Source: Anomaloglossus baeobatrachus (taxonomy: Eukaryota; Chordata; Amphibia; Anura; Aromobatidae). Taken from it: a stretch of DNA of 64,000 bases. The stretch covers positions 538,779,172-538,843,171 of the forward strand of contig NC_134356.1 of assembly GCF_048569485.1 (NCBI RefSeq), read 5' to 3'. The position numbers and the translations under genes are program-made. The notes beneath the pieces are model-generated. The model did not search any database, was not told the origin of the DNA, and saw only the letters and a list, made by a program, of their open reading frames with translations. How positions within the stretch are numbered: the stretch's first letter is position 1; each line of letters opens with the position of its first letter. This document shows positions 35,066 to 45,315 of the stretch, in pieces.

Positions 35066-35344
35066 AGGCTGTGTACTGCCCATTCACATCATTAGACGGC
35101 AGAAGTGCAATAACCAGCCGTGGCTGCCATCAGAAAGTGGGGCAACTTCAGGACTGAGCATGTCGGTCTCACTGCTAACGTAGCTGTCACTGAAACAGCT
35201 AATCGGCGGGGATGCGTGGTGTCAGAACCCAGCCGATCAGACATTGATGACGTATCCTAATAATAGGCCATCAATGTAAAAGTAGTGAATAACTATAAAA
35301 AAAACTATAGATCTCAGAATACAGCATTTCAAAAATATTTTTGC
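35066..35344. other. Intergenic, nothing recognised
   Basis: No supported feature. Confidence 0.4.
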
Positions 35345-36810
35345 TCATTAAAATGTTGAGCTTGAAGAAAGAAGCAAAGTCTTCAGCTGAGATGAGAGGA
35401 GAGGGAGGTGGTGCTGAAGGAAGAAGGAGAGAATTGAAAGTGTTGAATAGCTGCTTAGGGTTGTGAGAGAGAGAAGATATGAGGGATGAGAAGTAGGTTT
35501 GTTTTGCAGCAGTGAGTGTGGACTTGAAGGTGGTGAGGGACTCTTTAAATGCAATAAATTGCTCAGTGGAATGAGACCTCTTCCATCTGCGCTCAGCAAT
35601 TCTGGAAGCCCGTCTCAGTTCTTTAGTATGATTCGTTTGCCAGGATTGCCTGTTGATTGTGCAGGTTTTGGTGTGTGTGAGGGGGGCAGCTGATTCAATA
35701 GCTTCAGAGATTATATTGTTGTATAAAGTTGCAGCAGCATCTGCATCGTGTAAAAAAGCAATATCTGTGAGAGGGAGAAGGGACTGAGAAAGAGCTTGTA
35801 AGTCAAGGTGTTTGATATTTCTGTGAGGGTGTGAAAGTTTGTGGAGGGGGGTTGTGTACTTGGAGAAGAGAGGGAAGAGAATGTGAGTAGGTTGGGGTCA
35901 GACAGGAGGAGAGGTGAGTTAGAGAGGTTAGATAGGGAACAGAGGCGAGTGATGATGAGGTCCAGGGTGTGGCCATCTTTGTGAGTAGCTGCAGAAGACC
36001 ATTGGGTGAGGCCAAAGGAGGAAGTGAGTGTTAGAAGTTTGGAGACAGATGAGTGGGACGTGTCAATGGGGATGTTGAAGTCACTCATGATGATGGTGGG
36101 GATGTCGGTGGAAAGGAAATGTATTAGCCAAGTGGTGAAATGATCAAAAAAGGCAGTGGCTGGCCCTGAAGGGCGGCAAATGACAGCTAGTGGAAGGTTG
36201 GAGGGGGCATAGATGCGTACAGAGTGCACCTTAAAAAAGGAGAGAGTAACAGAGGGTGGTAGTGGAATTGATGTAAAGGAGCATTAGCCAGACAGGAGCA
36301 AGCCAACTCCTCCACCATGCTTGTTACTGGGGCGGGGAGTGTGAGAGAGTTGAAGACCGCCATAAGAAAGTGCAGCAGGAGAGGCTGTGTCAGAGGGGGT
36401 GAGCCAGGTTTCTGTAATGGCAAGGAAGGAAAGTTTATTAGTGATGAAAAGATCATGAATGTAGGATAGTTTGTTGCAGACAGAGCGAGCGTTCCATAGA
36501 GCTCCTGTTAGTGGGGCTGGGGGAGCGGGGGCTGGGTGAATGGGTATGAGGTTAGAAAGGTTGTGAAAATTTGTGATAGGTTGCGGATGAGGGTTTGAAG
36601 TAACAATAGGGATGTGGTGAGGAGGACCAGGATTTGGAGAGATATCTCCAGCAGTGAGGAGAAGAAGTGAGAGTGTTAGTAGGTGGGAGCAGAAGAGACC
36701 ATGAGATGGTCGTGTGCGTCTGGGGACACTGGGTGAAATGTGGAGGAAAATATCTGAGGCGAAGGTGAGATGGGTGGGGAGGATAAAAGGGAGAGATGAA
36801 AACTTCATTA
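35345..36810 (-). pseudogene. LINE fragment: start of ORF2 with AP endonuclease region
   Basis: The minus strand carries, from 36808 down, a Ser/Leu-rich start, a 2A-like LTAGDISPNPGP (about 36623-36667), then ALWNARSVCNKLSYIHDL and LSFLAITETWLTPSD (endonuclease blocks). In a second frame it continues IIMSDFNIPID and THKDGHTLDLIIT, then a linker seen as AERRWKRSHSTEQF-type residues. CR1/L2-like clade is likely. The sequence stops at about 35345, before any reverse transcriptase, so the 3' part is missing. At least one frame change separates the pieces. Confidence 0.75.
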
Positions 36811-37127
36811 CTGGGTTAAGGGATCATTGGGGGCGGTAGAAAGTGAAGTAGTATAGGGTTGAAAGTGAAGAAAAACACAAAAATTGTTTACAGAGTCTAT
36901 GTATCCAGTTACCTTCTGGTCACTTCTGGCCCAATTCCGGCCTAATTCAATGCATCATACTTATGTGGTGCATACTTATCTTGGTGCAGACGAAAAGTCT
37001 TGTGCAGACCTTTAGTTGCCCCAATATTTAGTGCCCCACTAATGTACATGCTCAGTATAGAGCACAGGATAAATGAGAACAGATCTAAAATGTTCTGTAC
37101 CCAAATTGCCACCAAACTGCATTCAAC
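36811..37127. other. Intergenic, nothing recognised
   Basis: It may include the 5' UTR of the LINE just to the left; no further feature. Confidence 0.35.
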
Positions 37128-37665
37128 TGTCATGACCTAGGACGGCTTCCCTGCTGCTGGTTAGACCCAGCTCTGGCCTGGACATGTCAGGGGTTAACTT
37201 CCCTTGCCTGGTTCTGGATCCCAGGACGCTATATATTGCCTCTCCACCTATGGGTCAGTGCCAGTGATATTTCTGCCTTATAGCTTGTACACTGGCTCTG
37301 GTGAGTGTTCCCGATCTGTTCTGCCTCCCTGCTACTGCGCCCTGACCTGTACACTCCCCGTTCGTCTGCCTGTCCTGGTCCCTGACTTCCCTCTCCTGTC
37401 TGTTGCTTGTGTTTTCCTCTGCATACCTGATCTCCCGGCTTCCGACTCGGTTCTGTTTTCTGACTTTGATATTGATCCTCCCTTTGCAGTGACTCGACTT
37501 TCCTGGCTAAGACCCTGAGCATTTGACTACTCTATTGCCCTCTGGTGGCTTGCCTGTTAACTGCCTGCTAAAGTTACTCTGCTGAACTTCAGTTGCCTTT
37601 CCGTTACAGTGTTTCTTTGTCTCTCCTTCACTACTCTGCTGCCACCTAGTGGGGATTACGCTGTA
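37128..37665 (+). mobile_element. LTR-like or unclassified repeat
   Basis: A CT-rich 538-bp block beginning TGTCATGACC and ending TTACGCTGTA, with CAAC on both sides (37124-37127 and 37666-37669). The absence of a terminal CA inside the duplication makes LTR status doubtful. A TATATA box lies at about 37230. No coding sequence. Confidence 0.35.
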
Positions 37666-38560
37666 CAACGTCTTACTAGCCTTTGTACAGTGTGACACAA
37701 TTCAACTCATAAAAAACAAAGTACCAACTCAGGTTCGTCATCTGTTAACAGAAATATTGGAGGCTGCTCTGGACAAGCACTTTGGCTCACCTTCAAAAAG
37801 AAATCCAGTAAAATCTACAGTAACGAATCCATATGCACCCTTCCTTTCTAAGCACCACAATAAGTCTAAACCACAGTTAGCGTCCACATGTTTGATGCTG
37901 TGGTAGTGAGGAGGAGAGCCCACTTAATTTTCAAAATGTGTGTCTCCAGAAGCATGAACTGGACAAAATATTCGGGCACTATAATCTACTGGGCACTACA
38001 AGGGCATATTTGCAATTTTGAATTCTGCAACAGAGGTTTTTTTTCCAGAGGGAATATCATCACTACACCCATTTATGAATTCACAGAAGGGTGTAATTTT
38101 CAAAATATGGCCACTTGAGGGGGTTTCTGCTACTTTGGTACTTAGGGGATCTGCAAATGAAGTCTGCAAACTATTTTAGGAAAATCTGTGCTCAAAATGT
38201 CACAAACCGCTCCTTGTACTCATTGTACAGTCATATATGAAGTATATAAGCTTTTCGGAAAAATTGTGTAACACATTTTATGAGGCCTTTTTTTACCTTT
38301 TCCCCTTGTGGAAAGTGGAAATCTGAGGATACAACAATAATATAGTTGTCAAAATATAATTATTTTGTCTTCATTGCCCAATAGAATAAGATTTTGTGAC
38401 ACACCTGTGGTGTCAATATGCTCACTGCGCCACTAGACGAATTCACTGAAGGGTGCAGTTTACAAAATGGGGTCACTTCTGGGGGATTTCTGCTGTTCTG
38501 GCACCTCAGGGGCTCTGCCAATGGGACTATAAACTTTATTATCACTTCAATAAAACCAGC
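37666..38560. repeat. Intergenic DNA with a twice-present repeat
   Basis: Two diverged copies of a repeat lie at about 38060-38145 and 38410-38530; both carry GAATTCAC...GAAGGGTG and TTTCTGCT phrases. The part at 37690-37900 has a short open frame without recognisable domain. Confidence 0.45.
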
Positions 38561-39430
38561 ACCCAGTGAATCCACAAAAAAAGACGATTCTAGTACACAG
38601 GTAAAGGGAGGAGGGTTATAGAACAACACCCTATAATATACCTTTCTCCTGTCCACTGCCTCACGCGGAGGTTGGCACCCTAATTTTAAACGATATGGCG
38701 TCCTCACTCGCCGAAGACTATCCCTGATCTGCCCTACCTCACCCAAACAACAGATATGAAAGGTGCTCATATCTAAGGACAAAGTGCAAACAGTGCTCAT
38801 ACAAAGAAACAGATGGATTGACCCACGGGATAGCCAATAAATTCAATCGTAAAATAGGTCGTATATACGCCCCTGCTTCACCTCAAACAGATCAACATTA
38901 AATTAAGCTACAAATCAGATAATTTTAGTGCAGAGGTAAAACGAGGATTACACGTAAACACCCTAAGATAAACCTCCCTACTGTCCACTACCTCACGCGG
39001 AGGTCGGCACCCTATTAATATGCGTTATGGTGCCCCCACTCTCTGATGACTACCCCTGAACTGCCCTATTGAACCCTAGCAGCAAATAAATAAAGTGCTC
39101 GTGCTCAATGATAAAGTGCAAACACTGCTTGTCAAAAAGGGGGCAGACAAATGAATGAAATTAATTCTTTTTGCATCTGTATATAATGGCATCTATCTGG
39201 CACGTTTTGTGTCTGGCCTCCTGAGGACCCCTTTGGTAAAAATGCGTCAAGGCAAAATAGAAACGTATATATGGCTCATTTGAACAATGTGTATAATTTT
39301 TCACTATCCCGTTTAATTCATGGATTCAGTAGCCTTTGTGCTTTTTAATTGTTTTTTAAAAATTGTTGATGTGCTCACACTTTTCTGTTTAAATTTTTGT
39401 CAATAAAATATTTGCATTTTTCATGGTGAT
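38561..39430 (+). mobile_element. Decayed Penelope-like terminal repeats
   Basis: Two copies, about 330 bases apart, of a block with CACTGCCTCACGCGGAGGT-like sequence (38650 and 38985) suggest tandem terminal repeats. A hammerhead-like motif at 39219-39250 and an AATAAAATATTTGC tail near 39402 follow. No coding remains. Confidence 0.45.
39219..39250 (+). ncRNA. Degenerate hammerhead-like motif
   Basis: TCCTGAGGA keeps the CUGANGA core. It is followed by CCCCTTTGG and TAAAAATGCGTC, where GAAA has decayed to TAAA or AAAA. Confidence 0.4.
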
Positions 39431-39544
39431 CCCCCTCTCTTTTGCACATTCTTTTCTCTTTATTATATTGTGAATGACCTTTTGACATTGTGGTGGGGAA
39501 GATCCCAGGGAGAGATTTGGTGCCCTCCACTTGTGCTTTATTAA

Positions 39545-39879
39545 AGGGAATCTGTCACCAGGTTTTTGATCCCCCATGTGAGAGCAGCAGAGCCCCTGAT
39601 TTCAACAATGTGTTACCTACTGAGCTGGCTGCTGTCATTTTGATAAAATCAATGTTTTCTCTGCTGCAGATCTAGCAGTTATACAGAGCTCATAAATATG
39701 CTGGACTACCTGCAGTACACCAAATAGTCCTGTAATGATAATCTACTGCTAATTAAACAGTGATTTTACCAAAACTACACTGAGGAGCCCAGTAAGTTAC
39801 ACACCACTGGCATCAGGATCTCTGCCCCACGTTATGCTGCTTTCAGATTAAGTGTTAAAAACTTGATGACAGATTCCCT
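39545..39879. mobile_element. TTAA-flanked MITE (piggyBac-like)
   Basis: 335 bp with inverted ends AGGGAATCTGTCACCAGG and its partner near 39879, and TTAA on each side (39541-39544 and 39880-39883). TTAA duplication is the piggyBac signature. No coding. Confidence 0.8.
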
Positions 39880-40121
39880 TTAACTATTTTGTGTGACATA
39901 TCTCTGTGGTTTAAATGCATTAAAATTCAAATTTTGAATAATACTAAGTTTTTGAAAATGTTGCTAAATTTCTGATATTTTCACAAATCAATGCAAAAAC
40001 TTTTGTTGCAAATTATTCACATTTTTCACTTTTTTATCATAAAGTAGAATTTGTCAAGAAAAAACAGTGTCCAAATCACTGAGATCTGTTGAAGTGTTCC
40101 AATCAATCCCATTAGGATATA

Positions 40122-41761
40122 CAGTCATATGAAAAAGTTTGCGCACCCCTATTAATGTTAACCTTTTTTCTTTATAACAAAATGGGTTTTTGCAAAAGCT
40201 ATTTCAGTTTCATATATCTAATAACTAATGGACTGAGTAATATTTCTGGATTGAAATGAGGTTTATTGTATTAACAGAAAATGTGCAATTTGCATTTAAA
40301 CAAAATGTGACCGGTACAAAAGTATGGGCACCCTTATCAATTTCTTGATTTGAACACTCCTAACTACTTTTTACTGACTTACTAAAGCACTAAATTGGTT
40401 TTGTAACCTCATTGAGCTTTGAACTTCATAGGCAGGTGTATCCAATCATGAGAAAAGGTATTTAAGGTGACCACTTGCAAGATGTTCTATTTGAATCTCC
40501 TATGAAGAATGGCATCATGGGCTCCTCAAAACAACTCTCAAATGATCTGAAAACAAAGATTATTCAACATAGTTGTTCAGGGGAAGGTACAAAAAGTTGT
40601 CTCAGAGATTTAAACTGTCAGTTTCCACTGTGAGGAACATAGTAAGGAAATGGAAGAACACAGGTACAGTTCTTGTTAAGCCCAGAAATGGCAGGCCAAG
40701 ACAAATATCAGAAAGGCAGAGAAGAAGAATGGTGAGAACAGTCAAGGACAATCCCCAGACCACCTTCAAAGACCTGCAGCATCATCTTGCTGCAGATGGT
40801 GTCAATTTGCATCGGTCAACAATACAGCGCACGTTGCACAAGGAGAAGCTGTATGGGAGAGTCATGCAAAAGAAGCCGTTTCTGCAAGCACGCCACAAAC
40901 AGTCGCCTGGGGTATGCAAAAGCACATTTGGACAAGCCAGTTACATTTTGGAAGAAGGTCCTGTGGACTGATGAAACAAAGATTGAGTTGTTTGGTCATA
41001 CAAAAAGGCATTATGCATGGAGGCAAAAAAAACACGGCATTCCAAGAAAAGCACTTGCTACCCACAGTAAAATTTGGTGGAGGTTCCATCATGCTTTGGG
41101 GTTGTGTGGCCAATGCCGGCACCGGGAATCTTGTTAAAGTTGAGGGTCGCATGGATTCAACTCAGTATTAGCAGATTCTTGACAATAATGTGCAAGAATC
41201 AGTGACGATGTTGAAGTTACGCAGGGGATGGATATTTTAGCAAGACAATGATCCAAAACACCGCTCCAAATCTACTCAGGCATTCATGCAGAGGAACAAT
41301 TACAATGTTCTGGAATGGCCATCCCAGTCCCCAGACCTGAATATCATTGAACATCTGTGGGATGATTTGAAGCGTGCTGTCCATGCTCGGCGACCATCAA
41401 ACTTAACTGAACTAGAATTGTTTTGTAAACAGGAATGGTCATATATACCTTCATTCAGGATCCAGGAACTCAAAGCTACAGGAAGTGACTAGAGGCTGTT
41501 ATTTTTGCAAAAGGAGGATCTACAAAATATTAATGTAACTTTTATGTTGAGGTGCCCATACTTTTGCACTGGTCAAATTTTGTTTAACTGCGGATTGAAC
41601 ATTTTCTGTTAGTACACTAAACCTCATTGCAATCCAGAAATATTACTCAGTCCATCAGTTATTAGATATATGAAACTGAAATAGCTGTTACAAAACCCCA
41701 AATTGTTATAAAGAAAAAAGGTTAACATTAATAGGGGTGCCCAAACTTTTTCATATGACTG
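40122..41761 (+). mobile_element. Tc1-like transposon, full length, broken transposase
   Basis: 1640 bp with inverted repeats of about 210 bases (CAGTCATATGAAAAAGTTTG and its partner) and TA on both sides (40120-40121 and 41762-41763). Both ends are well preserved, so the copy might still be mobilised in trans. Confidence 0.9.
40517..41535 (+). pseudogene. Tc1 transposase pseudogene
   Basis: The start MGSSKQLSNDLKTKI in one frame gives way to VSTVRNIVRKWKNTGTVLVK and the KPRNGRPRQ AT-hook-like stretch in another (from 40573). A third carries [14 protein letters not shown], and the SPDLNIIEHLWDDLKR block follows at about 41330. Several frame changes and a stop after LDSTQY break it. The catalytic Asp, Asp and Glu contexts can all still be seen. 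Confidence 0.85.
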
Positions 41762-41783
41762 TATGCCTTAATACTTTATTCCA

Positions 41784-41835
41784 CTATCTATCTATCTACA
41801 GTATCTATCTATCTATCTATCTATTTATCTCTCTT
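41784..41835. repeat. (TCTA)n microsatellite
   Basis: Some dozen TCTA units with one ACAG interruption, directly before the next Tc1 copy. Confidence 0.9.
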
Positions 41836-41870
41836 TACATCTATGTATACCCAATAAACGTATTCATCTA

Positions 41871-43522
41871 CAGTTAGGTCCAGAAATATTTGGACAGTGA
41901 CACAATTTTCGCGAGTTGGGCTCTGCATGCCACCACATTGGATTTGAAATGAAACCTCTACAACAGAATTCAAGGGCAGATTGTAACGTTTAATTTGAAG
42001 GTTTGAACAAAAATATCTGATAGAAATTGTAGGAATTGTACACATTTCTTTACAAACACTCCACATTTTAGGAGGTCAAAAGCAATTGGACAAATAAACC
42101 AAACCCAAACAAAATATTTTTATTTTCAATATTTTGTTGCAAATCCTTTGGAGGCAATCACTGCCTTAAGTCTGGAACCCATGGACATCACCAAACACTG
42201 GGTTTCCTCCTTCTTAATGCTTTGCCAGGCCCTTACAGCTGCAGCCTTCAGGTCTTGCTTGTTTGTGGGTCTTTCCGTCTTAAGTCTGGATTTGAGCAAG
42301 TGAAATGCATGCTCAATTGGGTTAAGATCTGGTGATTGACTTGGCCATTGCAGAATGTTCCACTTTTTTGCACTCATGAACTCCTGGGTAGCTTTGGCTG
42401 TATGCTTGGGGTCATTGTCCATCTGTACTATGAAGCGCCGTCCGATCAACTTTGCGGCATTTGGCTGAATCTGGGCTGAAAGTATATCCCGGTACACTTC
42501 AGAATTCATCCGGCTACTCTTGTCTGCTGTTATGTCATCAATAAACACAAGTGACCCAGTGCCATTGAAAGCCATGCATGCCCATGCCATCACGTTGCCT
42601 CCACCATGTTTTACAGAGGATGTGGTGTGCCTTGGATCATGTGCCGTTCCCTTTCTTCTCCAAACTTTTTTCTTCCCATCATTCTGGTATAGGTTGATCT
42701 TTGTCTCATCTGTCCATAGAATACTTTTCCAGAACTGAGCTGGCTTCATGAGGTGTTTTTCAGCAAATTTAAATCTGGCCTGTCTATTTTTGGAATTGAT
42801 GAATGGTTTGCATCTAGATGTGAACCCTTTGTATTTACGTTCATGGAGTCTTCTCTTTACTGTTGACTTAGAGACAGATACACCTACTTCACTGAGAGTG
42901 TTCTGGACTTCAGTTGATGTTGTGAACGGGTTCTTCTTCACCAAAGAAAGTATGCGGCGATCATCCACCACTGTTGTCATCTGTGGACGCCCAGGCCTTT
43001 TTGAGTTCCCAAGCTCACCAGTCAATTCCTTTTTTCTCAGAATGTACCCGACTGTTGATTTTGCTACTCCAAGCATGTCTGCTATCTCTCTAATGGATAT
43101 TTTCTTTTTTTTCAGCCTCAGGATGTTCTGCTTCACCTCAATTGAGAGTTCCTTAGACCGCATGTTGTCTGGTCACAGCAACAGCTTCCAAATACAAAAC
43201 CACACACCTGTAATCAACCCCAGACCTTTTAACTACTTCATTGATTACAGGTTAACGAGGGAGACGCCTTCAGAGTTAATTGCAGCCCTTAGAGTCCCTT
43301 GTCCAATTACTTTTGGTCCCTTGAAAAAGAGGAGGCTATGCATTACAGAGCTATGATTCCTAAACCCTTTCTCCGATTTGGATGTTAAAACTCTCATATT
43401 GCAGCTGGGAGTGTGCACTTTCAGCCCATATTATATATATAATTGTATTTCTGAACATGTTTTTGTAAACAGCTAAAATAACAAAACTTGTGTCACTGTC
43501 CAAATATTTCTGGACCTAACTG
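41871..43522 (-). mobile_element. Tc1-like transposon with open transposase
   Basis: 1652 bp, flanked by TA (41869-41870 and 43523-43524). The outer 35 bases (CAGTTAGGTCCAGAAATATT...) match at both ends. A second pair of short repeats (AAAGCAATTGGACAA at about 42079 and AAAGTAATTGGACAA inverted at about 43303) gives the IR/DR layout, with outer and inner transposase sites on each side. The transposase lies between on the minus strand. Confidence 0.92.
42126..43163 (-). CDS. Tc1-family DDE transposase, 345 residues, uninterrupted
   Basis: Cut-and-paste transposase acting in the nucleus on the inverted repeats of its own element. It starts MRSKELSIEVKQNI. Two helix-turn-helix regions (about 5-45 and 65-110) are joined by KRPGRPQ (55-61), an AT-hook/nuclear-localisation-like linker. 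The catalytic domain has TDETK with Asp152, the glycine box KHGGGNVMAW (185-194), MDNDPKH with Asp249, and NPIEH with Glu284. Exactly 34 residues separate Asp249 and Glu284, the DD34E spacing of Tc1. It ends ASKGFATKY, the usual family tail. Length is normal (340-345). No stop or frameshift is seen, so the copy could be active. The promoter would lie in the right inverted repeat region. Confidence 0.95.
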   Translation of the reverse strand: MRSKELSIEVKQNILRLKKKKISIREIADMLGVAKSTVGYILRKKELTGELGNSKRPGRPQMTTVVDDRRILSLVKKNPFTTSTEVQNTLSEVGVSVSKSTVKRRLHERKYKGFTSRCKPFINSKNRQARFKFAEKHLMKPAQFWKSILWTDETKINLYQNDGKKKVWRRKGTAHDPRHTTSSVKHGGGNVMAWACMAFNGTGSLVFIDDITADKSSRMNSEVYRDILSAQIQPNAAKLIGRRFIVQMDNDPKHTAKATQEFMSAKKWNILQWPSQSPDLNPIEHAFHLLKSRLKTERPTNKQDLKAAAVRAWQSIKKEETQCLVMSMGSRLKAVIASKGFATKY

Positions 43523-43641
43523 TACTTCACCACAATGTCTACAGTTAATACCTTTAAAGGGAAGTATAAAAATAAGGCACAGTTTTGCATGGTCCATAAA
43601 AAATTTGAGGCATCTATGGTTTTTTTCCAGGTTGAAGAAAT

Positions 43642-45315
43642 TTAACCCCTTCTCCCCGGATGATTTTTCCATTTTGGTTTTTTGCTCCCCTTCTTCCGAA
43701 AGCCATAACATTTATATTTTTACATCAATCTTGCCTTATGAGGGCTTGTTTTTTGAAGGAGAAGTTGTCCCTTTAAATGAAACCATTAGTTTTACCATAA
43801 AAAGTACGGGAAAATAGCAAAAAAAAAATTCCATGTGCGGAAAAATTGTGAAAAAAGTGTGATTGCATAATAGTTTTTGCGGTATTTTATTCACCCTTTT
43901 CACTATATTGTAAAACTGATGTGTAGGTTTGATGCCTCAGGTCAGTCCGAGTTTTTAGATACGAAACATGTGTAAGTTTATTTTTATTGAAGGGGTTAAA
44001 AAAATTCAGAATTTTGTCTAAAAAAGTGGCGCACTTTTTGCACCATTTTCTGTGACCCGTAGCGTTCTCATTTTTCGTGATATAGGGCATAGTGCTGGCT
44101 TATTTTTTGCATCTTGAGCTGTCATTTTTAATAGTACAATTTCTGTACAGATGTAATGTTTTGATCACCTGTTATTGCATTGTGTACAAAATTTGCAACG
44201 ACTAAAAAAACATAATTTTGGCATTTGGAATCTTTTTGCCACTAAGCTATAAACTGATCAGATTAATTAATTTTAAATTTTAATAGATTTTGCATTTCTG
44301 ACCACTGCGACACCAAATATGTGTATACCTTTTATTTTTTTTAACCGTTTAATTTTCAATGGGGTGAATAAGGGGTGATTTGAACTTTTTTTTTTTTTTA
44401 CTTTTTTTTCTTTTACTAGTTCCCCTAGGGGACTATAAGGCTATGTGCCCACGGGACTCTGTATCTGCGGATTTTTCTGCATCAAAATCCGGAGCTTTAC
44501 CCTGGAATCTGCACCTTTTCATAGTTGCGGATTTTGTGCGGATTTGACGCAAATTTGATGCGGATTTTGTTGCGGATTTTGCGATTTTTTTTTTTTTTTT
44601 TTTTTATTCAATTGAATAGGCAAAATCCGCACGAAAATCCACAACAATAATTGACATGCTGCAGATTTTTCCGCATGAAAATCCGCACGATTTCCGCTGC
44701 GGAAAAATCCGCAGCGTACGCACAGCAATTCCCAAATGCCATAGAAATGGCTGGGGAGTAGCTGTGCTGCAGATTTCTGGAAAATCTGCGGCTTTTCCGC
44801 GAGAAACCCGCGGCAAAATCCGCGTATTTTCCGCAGCGTGGGCACATAGCCTAAGGATTAGCTGTCTGATCACTGATTCATTTCTGTGGATGAAAGCTCC
44901 ACAGCTCTGAACAGCAGAAATGCAGAAATGCCACATTCCTCTTACAGCCGCTGCACTGCCGGCTGTTACAGGAAATAAGTCATGACAGCGACAGGAGTCA
45001 TCACATAATCTGACGCTACCATGGCAACTATAGGCTCCCTGTGATTGAGTCACGGGGCCTCCGATGGTGGCGAGGAAAGTCGATTTCCTTTCCCTGGCCA
45101 TTTAAATCGTGCTGTCACATTTTTACAGCATTATCTAAGGGATTATCAGGCACGGGTGGATCGCGAATCCACCTGCACTTGCTAGCCACACATGTCTACT
45201 TTTCAAATCAGCAGACATGTGCAAGTATCACCAGCGGCTCACCGCTGCAGCTGGTGATGATTACCCCTTCATGATTTAGGATGTACCGGTATGCCCTTGG
45301 TCGTGAATAGGTTAA
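43642..45315. mobile_element. TTAA-flanked non-autonomous DNA element
   Basis: It runs from TTAACCCCTTCTCCCC (43642) to GTGAATAGGTTAA (45315). The left part is T-rich, the right part GC-richer. No transposase frame. It is related to the fragment at 20884. A Harbinger-like MITE is nested at 44439-44851. Terminal inverted repeats are short and weak, so the piggyBac assignment rests on TTAA alone. Confidence 0.5.
44439..44851. mobile_element. Harbinger-like MITE, nested
   Basis: 413 bp with perfect 15-base inverted ends GGCTATGTGCCCACG and CGTGGGCACATAGCC and the 3-bp duplication TAA (44436-44438 and 44852-44854). The interior is built of repeated GCGGATTTT and AAAATCCGC words in both orientations around a poly(T) run, so it folds strongly. 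Confidence 0.8.

Noticed and set aside
37649-37906. An 85-codon + frame (QLIKNKVPTQVRHLLTEIL) as a gene fragment
   Set aside because: No domain recognised, short, in a repeat-rich stretch; composition alone is not enough to support a gene.
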